A stretch of DNA of 11,304 nucleotides. Source: an uncultured Desulfovibrio sp. GTDB taxonomy: Bacteria; Desulfobacterota; Desulfovibrionia; Desulfovibrionales; Desulfovibrionaceae. Positions 5,765 through 11,304 of the stretch are shown here, piece by piece. The notes under the pieces are model-generated. The model made no database searches, was not told the origin of the DNA, and saw nothing but the letters and a program-made list of their open reading frames with translations. A program made the position numbers and the translations under genes. The first letter of the stretch is position 1. Each line of letters opens with the position of its first letter. The stretch is from assembly GCA_900541395.1 (NCBI GenBank), contig UQJT01000059.1, positions 1 through 11,304 on the forward strand, read 5' to 3'.

Positions 5765-6946
5765 ATGACGGGCGTTCTGGAGGCGGCGGCGCGGCAGCTC
5801 CGCTCCTGGCCCCGGAGCCTGGTTTTCTGGTGGCTCCTGGTCCTGGCCCCCGTGGGAGGCATGGGCGTGCTGTGGGCTCTGCTCGACACGGGCGCGCTGC
5901 ACAAGATGCCCGTGGCCCTGTGCGATCAGGACCACAGCGCCCTGTCCCGCCAGGTGGCCCGCTGGATCGACGCCACCCCCAGTATGCGCGTCACCCGCGT
6001 GGTGACCAGTCCGGACGAGGGCGAAGCTCTGCTGCGCTCCGGCAAAGTTTACGCCCTTATCCTGATCCCCCGCGATTTCGAGCGCGATGTCCTGCGCCGA
6101 CGCCCCGTACGGCCCATAGCCTTTTTGGAAGGACAGCATATGGTCGCGGCAGGGGTATTGAGCCGCGACCTTACCGAGCTGGGCCTGAGCCTGTGGCGCG
6201 AACTGGACACGGACCTGCGCGAGCGCATGGGCGTGCCCGCCGCCTCGGCATTGCGCCAGGCCTCCACTGTGGGACTGGACCTGCGCCCCATCGCCAACCC
6301 CGGCACCAACTACCGCCCCTTTCTGTTGCCCGGCGTGCTGGCCTCTCTGCTCCAACTCACCCTGAGCATCATGACCGTGGCCGCGCTGCACCGTCTGGCC
6401 CGCACCGACGGCCCCGTCCGGGGCGTATGGCGCGAAGTCGCGGGGACCCTGCTGCCCCCGGTCCTGTGGACCTGGATGCTGGGCTGCGGTCTGACCGGCC
6501 TACTCATACTCCACGGCGATCTGAGCCTGCGTGGGAATTTCGGCCTGCTGGTCGCGGCATGGCTGGTCTTTTCCCTGGCCTCCGCCGCCCTGGGCCTGCT
6601 CATTTTCGGCCTGACCGAAAACTTCATCCAGAGCCTTAGCGTGGTATCGGCCTTTTCCTCTCCGGCTTTCGCCTTCGCCGGACTGACCTTTCCCCTGCTC
6701 AGCATGCCGTTTTTCGGCCGCTTGTGGGCCATGCTGCTGCCCGTCACCCATCTGCTGAAAATCGTGGTGCAGGGCGGACAGATGGGGTCGCCTTTTTCGG
6801 CCCAGGCGATGTCGTTTCTGTCATTGGGTCTGCTCGTTCTGGTCGAGGTCGGATGTGGTCTGCCCCTGGCCGCCCTGCGCGTGCGCCGCGTCCGTCGACG
6901 CCCCGATTCGCGCGCGCCGGAGCCCCGGCAGGAGGTCCGGTCATGA
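5765..6946 (+). CDS. ABC-2-type transport permease (first of two)
   Basis: A 393-residue integral inner-membrane protein with the ABC-2 permease layout: one N-terminal membrane helix (about 19-40), a large periplasmic domain (about 45-183) and about six further membrane segments (roughly 184-207, 228-249, 258-283, 290-312, 318-336 and 350-371). The periplasmic domain starts with PVALCDQDHSALS and carries IPRDFERDVL (101-110) and NPGTNY (178-183), typical of YhhJ/YbhS-like permeases. The tail (372-393) is Arg/Pro-rich and cytoplasmic. The start lies one base past the fusion-protein stop with only a G-run (GGGGG) as ribosome binding site, so coupling is likely. It probably pairs with the next gene as a heterodimer. 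No Walker A/B cassette is fused to it or encoded next to it. Confidence 0.88.
   Translation: MTGVLEAAARQLRSWPRSLVFWWLLVLAPVGGMGVLWALLDTGALHKMPVALCDQDHSALSRQVARWIDATPSMRVTRVVTSPDEGEALLRSGKVYALILIPRDFERDVLRRRPVRPIAFLEGQHMVAAGVLSRDLTELGLSLWRELDTDLRERMGVPAASALRQASTVGLDLRPIANPGTNYRPFLLPGVLASLLQLTLSIMTVAALHRLARTDGPVRGVWREVAGTLLPPVLWTWMLGCGLTGLLILHGDLSLRGNFGLLVAAWLVFSLASAALGLLIFGLTENFIQSLSVVSAFSSPAFAFAGLTFPLLSMPFFGRLWAMLLPVTHLLKIVVQGGQMGSPFSAQAMSFLSLGLLVLVEVGCGLPLAALRVRRVRRRPDSRAPEPRQEVRS
6930..6935 (+). promoter_or_regulatory. Ribosome binding site of the second permease gene
   Basis: AGGAGG lies seven bases before the ATG at 6943, which overlaps the first permease's TGA as ATGA. The same frame is open back to 6724, but this site and protein alignment to the first permease place the start at 6943. 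Confidence 0.8.
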
Positions 6947-8118
6947 AGACCATATTCCGCGCTTTTGTTGATGAATGTCAGGCCCTGCTCCACAGCATCG
7001 CCGGTCTGACCGTGCTGGTCATGGGCGTCCTTTTTTATTCCGTGCTTTATCCCCAGCCCTACCTGCACCAGGCGCCGCAAAAGCTGCCTCTGCTGGTGGT
7101 GGACCGCGATCGCACCACCACCAGCAGAACCCTATTGCGCCTGCTCGACTCCACCGAAGGCGCGCGCGTGGCCTCCGTATACAGCGACGCGCCCTCGGCT
7201 CTGGCCGATCTGCGCGACGGCAAGGGACAGGCCGCGTTGATTATTCCCGACGATTTCGAGCGCAACGTGCTGCGCGGCTCGCCCAGCGTGCTGCCCATTT
7301 ACCTGGACGCGGGCTATCTGTTGCCTTACCGGGTCATCTACAAAGGTATCAAACTGGCGGCGGAAAACATGGGTGCGGGCGTGCGCGTGCAACAGTTTCA
7401 GGCCCGGGGCATGCCCGAAAAACCCGCCCTGGCCCTGCAACTGCGCGGGCAATTCGACGTGCGCACTCTGTACAACCCGGCGGGCAACTACGCGCTCAGC
7501 ACCATCCCCGCCGTATTCGTGCTCATTCTGCAACAGACCCTGCTCATCGGCAGCGCTATCCTGGCCGAACGCCTGTATCGTCCGGCCTCCCCCGACGCCA
7601 GCCCGGACAAAGACGCCTCCAGCGCCCGATACCTGTTCGGCCGCCTGCTGTTTTTGTGCTGCCTGTATGTGGTGTACGCCGTATATTATACATGGCTGCT
7701 GCCCGTGTTGTACGACCTGCCTCGGGCTCATTCCACCGGCGATGTGCTGCTTTTCCTGCTGCCTTTTTTCCTGGCCTGCGGGGCGGCGGGCACGGCCTTC
7801 GCCCGCCTGGTCGGCAGGCCGGAATACGTGCTGATGGCCGCCCTGCCCTGCTCTATGCCCTTCCTTTTTCTATCCGGCGTCGCCTGGCCCCCCGAGGCCA
7901 TGCCCGCCGCAATCCGTTGCCTGGCTCAGATTCTGCCCAGCACCCCCGCCATCAACGGCTACCTCTATCTTTCCCAGCGCGGCGCGACCCTGGCCGACGT
8001 GCTGCCCCTGTGGGGACAACTGTGGGGACTGGCGCTGTTTTTCTTCGGGCTGGCCTGGCTGCTGATCAAACTTCGCGCCGCCCAAGGTCCGCATCCGCGA
8101 CACAACGACCGTCCTTGA
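6943..8118 (+). CDS. ABC-2-type transport permease (second of two)
   Basis: A 391-residue inner-membrane protein paralogous to the preceding permease and collinear with it: IPDDFERNVLR falls at 101-111 and NPAGNY at 178-183, the same residue numbers as in the first. One membrane helix (about 19-37) precedes a periplasmic domain (about 45-185, opening LPLLVVDRDRTTTSR). Further segments lie at about 186-207, 231-256, 266-288, 296-315 and 355-376. An acidic loop at about 214-228 (SPDASPDKDASS) is not seen in the first permease. This is the last gene of the operon, followed by the palindromic terminator. With the HlyD protein it should form an export pump, but an ATPase must come from elsewhere or be absent. 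Confidence 0.88.
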   Translation: MKTIFRAFVDECQALLHSIAGLTVLVMGVLFYSVLYPQPYLHQAPQKLPLLVVDRDRTTTSRTLLRLLDSTEGARVASVYSDAPSALADLRDGKGQAALIIPDDFERNVLRGSPSVLPIYLDAGYLLPYRVIYKGIKLAAENMGAGVRVQQFQARGMPEKPALALQLRGQFDVRTLYNPAGNYALSTIPAVFVLILQQTLLIGSAILAERLYRPASPDASPDKDASSARYLFGRLLFLCCLYVVYAVYYTWLLPVLYDLPRAHSTGDVLLFLLPFFLACGAAGTAFARLVGRPEYVLMAALPCSMPFLFLSGVAWPPEAMPAAIRCLAQILPSTPAINGYLYLSQRGATLADVLPLWGQLWGLALFFFGLAWLLIKLRAAQGPHPRHNDRP

Positions 8119-8484
8119 ATCCGGCCGGGACGCCCCGACCCGACATCCCCTCCGTCTTATGCACTGTGGACGGAATCTCGTTCCGCTTTCGCAGGGCCCG
8201 AACAAAGTCCCGCCCCGTCGGATATCCGACGGGGCGGGACTTTGTTGCTTCCGTTACGCCGCCCGCCTTCCTGACGGGCTCCGGTCTTGTCCGTCGACGG
8301 CCGGAGCGCGACCTTCGGTCGTTCGCCGCCCGATTGCCTGCGCGACGAGCATAAACCCGACCGCGCCCTTGCTCCCGGCTCGACATCGCCGCCGTCCGTA
8401 CCCCGTACGCCTCGCAATTTCGGCTACGGCTACGCCCCTGCGAAGCGTTCTTCGGGCGTCTGAACCCGCGTGTCGTTCGTGGAG
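8119..8484. other. Convergent intergenic region, hairpin-rich, no gene supported
   Basis: This 366-base gap lies between the converging permease and EF-G-like genes. Open frames cross it on both strands, but their peptides have no recognisable domain and share a stretch merely because the 46-bp palindrome at 8201-8246 reads the same on each strand. Other structures are CGGAA/TTCCG (8171-8185), CTCCGG/CCGGAG enclosing the palindrome CCGTCGACGG (8279-8306), CGACC-TTC-GGTCG (8309-8321, containing a C(TTCG)G tetraloop) and ACGCCC...GAAG-CGTT-CTTC-GGGCGT (8432-8459). No tRNA or known riboswitch fold is apparent. Confidence 0.6.
8201..8246. terminator. Perfect 46-bp palindrome, probable bidirectional terminator
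   Basis: Bases 8201-8246 equal their own reverse complement: AACAAAGTCCCGCCCC... at one end mirrors ...GGGGCGGGACTTTGTT at the other, centred on GATATC. As RNA it forms a stem of about 20 bp whose GC core is followed by the T-rich ACTTTGTT on either strand. It lies 83 bases past the permease stop and 239 past the EF-G-like stop, between convergent genes, which suits two-way termination. Confidence 0.75.
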
Positions 8485-10563
8485 TTATTCCCCGCCGTTC
8501 GCCTTCCCGTGCTCCGCAATTACCTTGTCCACCACCGGTTGAGGCGCTTCCTCGTAATGATCAAACTCCATGGTGAACACGCCCTGGCCGCCGGTCATGC
8601 TGCGCAGGTCCGGAGCGTAGCGCAACACTTCGCTCATGGGCACATGGGCCTTGATCTCGGTGATCCCGGCCTGGGAATCCGACCCCAACACCTTGCCGCG
8701 TCGCGAGGACAAATCGCCGATAACGTCGCCCATATAATCGTCGGGAATGGAAACCGTAACCAGAGCGACAGGCTCCAGCAGCACCACCTTGAGCGTTTCC
8801 ATAGCCTTTTTGAAAGCCAGCGAGCCCGCCACTTTGAAGGCCATTTCCGACGAATCCACGGTATGGTATGATCCGTCGTACACACGCACCTTGAAGTCCA
8901 CAACCGGATATCCGGCCAGATAACCGCGCGCGGCGGATTCCTGAATACCCTTGTCGATGGCCGGGATATACTGGCGGGGGATGACGCCGCCCACAATGCC
9001 GTCCTCATACACATAACCCGAGCCGCGCGGCAGACCTTCCATTTCAATCCAGCAATCGCCGAACTGCCCGCGCCCGCCGGACTGTTTCTTGTGGCGGCCC
9101 TGCACCTGGCATTTGCCCTTGACCGTTTCGCGGTAGGGCACCTTGGGCGTTTTGAGCAGAATATCCACCTTGGAACGACGCTTGGCCTTTTCCACGGCGA
9201 TTTCTATGTGGAGCTGGCCCATGCCGGACAGCAGGATATCGCCGCTTTCCTCGTCACGGTTCAGTTTCAGGGTGGCGTCCTCGTCCAGCAGTTTCTGAAC
9301 GGCGGCGTACACCTTATCCTCATCTCCCTTTTCCTTGGGGGCCAGGGCAAAGGTGATGAGCTGCGGCGGCAGGGCGGGCATGGGCAGGGCAAAGGGAGCC
9401 TTCTCGTCGCACAGGGTATCGCCGGTGCGGGTGGTCTTGAGCTTGGCCACTCCCACAATGGCGCCGGGGCCCAAGGGCTCTTTGCACGGCGTCTGCGTCT
9501 TGCCGGTGACGAAAAGCAGACTGCCCATACGCTCCGTTTCGCCCGAACGCATATTTTTGAGCGTGGCATCGGGGCTCAGCTCGCCCGAGAGCACGCGCAC
9601 CATGCTCAACTGCCCGGAAAACTGATCGCTGAGCGTTTTGAACACCACGCCGGCCACAGGCTGATCCGGGGCCGAGGGACGCTCCACGGCGTCGCCGTTC
9701 TCGTTTTCACCCAACCAGGCGGGGCGATCCAGCGGCGAGGCCAGCAGCTTGTCGATGTGGTTGAGCAGGCGGCGGCCCCCCTTGTTGGCCAGGGCCGAGC
9801 CCACCAGCACGGGCACGATGTCCCCGGCCAGCACGCCTTTGCGCAGGCCGAGATCGATTTCCTCGGGCGACAGAGCGCCCTCGTCCAGATATTTGTTCAT
9901 GAGGTCTTCATCGGACTCCGCGATGTTTTCCACCGCGGTGTCGCGCAGCAACGCGGCCTCGTCGGCCAGATCCTCCGGCACGGGCGCTTCCGTGACCTCG
10001 CCGTTTTCACCGAACATAAGAGCTTTGCCCGCAAAAACGTCCACCAGGCCGACAAAGGCATCCTTGTCCAGAATGGGCATATAGAAGACCACGGGCTTCA
10101 TGCCCAGGGTGGATGTCAGACCGCCCAACGCCATGTCGAAATTGGCGCGCTCGCGATCCATCTTATTGATGAATACGATGGCGGGCAGACCGGCAGCCCT
10201 GATATGGGACCATAATTTGCGGGTCTGGGGGCGCACGCCGTCCACGGCGTCCAGGGTCAACACCACGCTGTCCACCCCCTGAAGCAGATATTCCAAATCG
10301 CCGTTGAAATTGCTGTCGCCCGGAATATCCACCAGAAAATGACGGTTCCTGTTCCACAAAAACGTGGCGAACCCCGGCTGTATAGAACCGCGGCGCTTGA
10401 TTTCCTCAGGTTCATAGTCCAGAGAGGCGGTTCCCTCTTCAATGGCGCCCAGCCGGGTTACGACACCCGCCTGAAAGAGCAGCATTTCCGCCAGCGAAGT
10501 CTTGCCGCAGCCCCCCGTGCCGACCAGGGCATAGGTGCGTTGCGTTTCCAGAGCGTTGGACAT
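8485..10563 (-). CDS. fusA: Elongation factor G paralog (EF-G2-like translational GTPase)
   Basis: A 692-residue protein with the five-domain EF-G plan: GTPase domain about 1-275, domain II about 300-385, III about 395-475, IV about 476-600 and V about 601-680. The P-loop is GTGGCGKT (15-22) rather than the AHIDAGKT of housekeeping EF-G. Switch I reads KRRGSIQ, with Ser60 where Thr is usual. Switch II is DIPGDSNF (79-86), placing Asp83 at the position of the catalytic His of DTPGHVDF. NKMD (133-136) and GSALANKG (255-262) give guanine specificity. SGMGQLHIEI (domain III) and YHTVDSSEMAFK (domain IV tip) are conserved. It is therefore a paralog and may act in translocation, ribosome recycling or a stress condition; which one is unknown. 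GGGAGAGGAAT precedes the ATG at 10563. It stands alone, with no rpsL/rpsG/tuf neighbours. Confidence 0.9.
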   Translation of the reverse strand: MSNALETQRTYALVGTGGCGKTSLAEMLLFQAGVVTRLGAIEEGTASLDYEPEEIKRRGSIQPGFATFLWNRNRHFLVDIPGDSNFNGDLEYLLQGVDSVVLTLDAVDGVRPQTRKLWSHIRAAGLPAIVFINKMDRERANFDMALGGLTSTLGMKPVVFYMPILDKDAFVGLVDVFAGKALMFGENGEVTEAPVPEDLADEAALLRDTAVENIAESDEDLMNKYLDEGALSPEEIDLGLRKGVLAGDIVPVLVGSALANKGGRRLLNHIDKLLASPLDRPAWLGENENGDAVERPSAPDQPVAGVVFKTLSDQFSGQLSMVRVLSGELSPDATLKNMRSGETERMGSLLFVTGKTQTPCKEPLGPGAIVGVAKLKTTRTGDTLCDEKAPFALPMPALPPQLITFALAPKEKGDEDKVYAAVQKLLDEDATLKLNRDEESGDILLSGMGQLHIEIAVEKAKRRSKVDILLKTPKVPYRETVKGKCQVQGRHKKQSGGRGQFGDCWIEMEGLPRGSGYVYEDGIVGGVIPRQYIPAIDKGIQESAARGYLAGYPVVDFKVRVYDGSYHTVDSSEMAFKVAGSLAFKKAMETLKVVLLEPVALVTVSIPDDYMGDVIGDLSSRRGKVLGSDSQAGITEIKAHVPMSEVLRYAPDLRSMTGGQGVFTMEFDHYEEAPQPVVDKVIAEHGKANGGE

Positions 10564-10592
10564 ATTCCTCTCCCTGTAAGTTTAGGATGAGC

Positions 10593-10657
10593 TTCCATGC
10601 CGTGGAACGGCCCGCGCCGCATCCGGCGCCTCGCCCCATATCGGGGCCCGGCCGGAT
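10593..10657 (-). promoter_or_regulatory. Structured 5' leader of the EF-G-like gene
   Basis: Two hairpins lie between the putative promoter and the ATG: TTCCA-TGCCG-TGGAA (10593-10607), and a two-part stem of ATCCGGC/GCCGGAT (10621-10627 with 10651-10657) enclosing GCCCC/GGGGC (10633-10637 with 10643-10647). No known riboswitch class is recognised. They may affect mRNA stability or translation. Confidence 0.35.
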
Positions 10658-10693
10658 TGGAAGAACGCCGCAAGCCTCTTCCAGCTTCCATCT

Positions 10694-10723
10694 GTCTTAG
10701 GTAGAGGTCTTGTATCCTGTCAA
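10694..10723 (-). promoter_or_regulatory. Possible sigma-70 promoter of the EF-G-like gene
   Basis: On the minus strand a consensus TTGACA (10723-10718) is followed, 18 bases on, by a poor -10 element TAAGAC (10699-10694, 3 of 6). The leader would be roughly 125 bases. The -35 box is persuasive; the -10 is not. Confidence 0.4.
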
Positions 10724-10755
10724 GGGCAAAACCGGTCTTCGTTCCGAGGAAAGCC

Positions 10756-11295
10756 ATGCCGCCGTCCCTGTTCCTGCTTTTGGGCCTTGCCGCTCTACTG
10801 CTGATAGCCGTGCTCCGTTTCGTCCGCCCCCGTTCGTCCTGGTCGGCCTTTCACGCCGGGGCGCTGGTCCGCGCCGAACGCACCCGCCGCGAAACCGAAC
10901 GGGCCACCGAGGCCATTTCGGGCGCTGAGGCCCTTCTTCCCCTGCGCGCGCTGCTGCGCGAACCGATCGTCCCTTCCGGCGTCGAACTGCATGAACTGGA
11001 CGCGGGCGCGGAAGAGGTACGCGTACTGGTGACTTCTCCACAAGCTTCGCTTATGCTGCGCCTCACCCATTCCCCCTATCGCCGGGCGGACCATTTCCCC
11101 GCACCCCCGGCGGGACTGTGGCTGTTGTCCATACGTGACGCGGTCGATGCCGCGACTCGACCGGAGGCATCATCCCCGGATGCCGAATATATGGAAGAAA
11201 CGTTCGACGACCTGGCCGCCTGCGCGGCGCGCCTGCAAACCCTTGTCGCCGATCCGTCATCGGCGCGACGGAGCCTGCATGCCCCCTCGGATTGA
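10756..11295 (+). CDS. Membrane-anchored hypothetical protein
   Basis: I do not recognise this 179-residue protein. Residues about 3-22 (PSLFLLLGLAALLLIAVLRF) form one N-terminal membrane helix followed by positive charges (RPR), which suggests a signal anchor; the positive side after the helix favours a cytoplasmic body. A charged helical stretch (about 33-60, ARAERTRRETERATEAI region) follows, then a mixed alpha/beta body to about 165 and a short polar tail. No cysteines, no catalytic motif and no lipobox are seen. GAGGAAA precedes the ATG by about four bases. It is divergent from the EF-G-like gene and complete within the window, stopping nine bases before its end, so any operon partner lies outside. 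Confidence 0.75.
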   Translation: MPPSLFLLLGLAALLLIAVLRFVRPRSSWSAFHAGALVRAERTRRETERATEAISGAEALLPLRALLREPIVPSGVELHELDAGAEEVRVLVTSPQASLMLRLTHSPYRRADHFPAPPAGLWLLSIRDAVDAATRPEASSPDAEYMEETFDDLAACAARLQTLVADPSSARRSLHAPSD

Positions 11296-11304
11296 CGCCC
11301 CCTC

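Noticed and set aside
4849..5904. 351-residue minus-strand open frame opposite the HlyD gene
   Set aside because: No domain, and the opposite strand has lipoyl and coiled-coil motifs in the right order.
6724..6942. N-terminal extension of the second permease
   Set aside because: It lies inside the first permease in another frame, while AGGAGG and the ATGA overlap mark 6943.
8159..8542. 127-residue open frame across the convergent intergenic region
   Set aside because: No ribosome binding site or domain; it reads through the palindrome and into the antisense of the EF-G-like gene.
9091..10215. 374-residue plus-strand open frame opposite the EF-G-like gene
   Set aside because: Shadow of the EF-G-like frame: compositionally odd, no ribosome binding site or domain.
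1..11304. CRISPR array, tRNA/rRNA, insertion sequence or phage genes
   Set aside because: No regularly spaced repeats, cloverleaf, transposase, terminal repeats or phage proteins were found on either strand.

Overview
The window is GC-rich, densely coded bacterial DNA. Gene content, the HisC/Cmk/universal-stress cluster and a good sigma-54 promoter suggest a Desulfovibrio-type sulfate reducer. That assignment is inference from gene style; no rRNA or other taxonomic marker is present. Nine protein genes are supported and all are complete.

Left block (minus strand, about 214-3085): a universal stress protein gene ends in a strong intrinsic terminator. It is followed by hisC (histidinol-phosphate aminotransferase), which overlaps by four bases a gene for an unusual fusion: cytidylate kinase (Cmk) joined in frame to MoaC, the cyclic pyranopterin monophosphate synthase of molybdenum cofactor synthesis. 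Both halves keep their recognisable active-site residues. Divergent from the stress gene, at 3327-3854, is an unrecognised 175-residue acidic protein behind a near-consensus sigma-54 (-24/-12) promoter. A 14-bp stem-loop follows it.

Middle block (plus strand, 3948-8118): a four-gene operon of a TetR/CecR-like repressor, a HlyD-type membrane fusion protein and two collinear, paralogous ABC-2-type permeases. The genes overlap by 4 bp or sit 1 bp apart, and a palindrome-rich promoter precedes the repressor. The layout resembles E. coli cecR-ybhGFSR, but no ATP-binding cassette and no outer-membrane channel are encoded in the window. The operon closes at a perfect 46-bp palindrome that probably terminates transcription from both sides.

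Right block: a hairpin-rich non-coding stretch (8119-8484), then on the minus strand an EF-G paralog (692 residues). Its switch II motif carries Asp where translational GTPases normally have the catalytic His. A divergent 179-residue protein with one N-terminal membrane anchor, of unknown function, ends the window.

The points most worth pursuing are the Cmk-MoaC fusion, the ATPase-less exporter operon, the diverged EF-G and the sigma-54-driven unknown gene.
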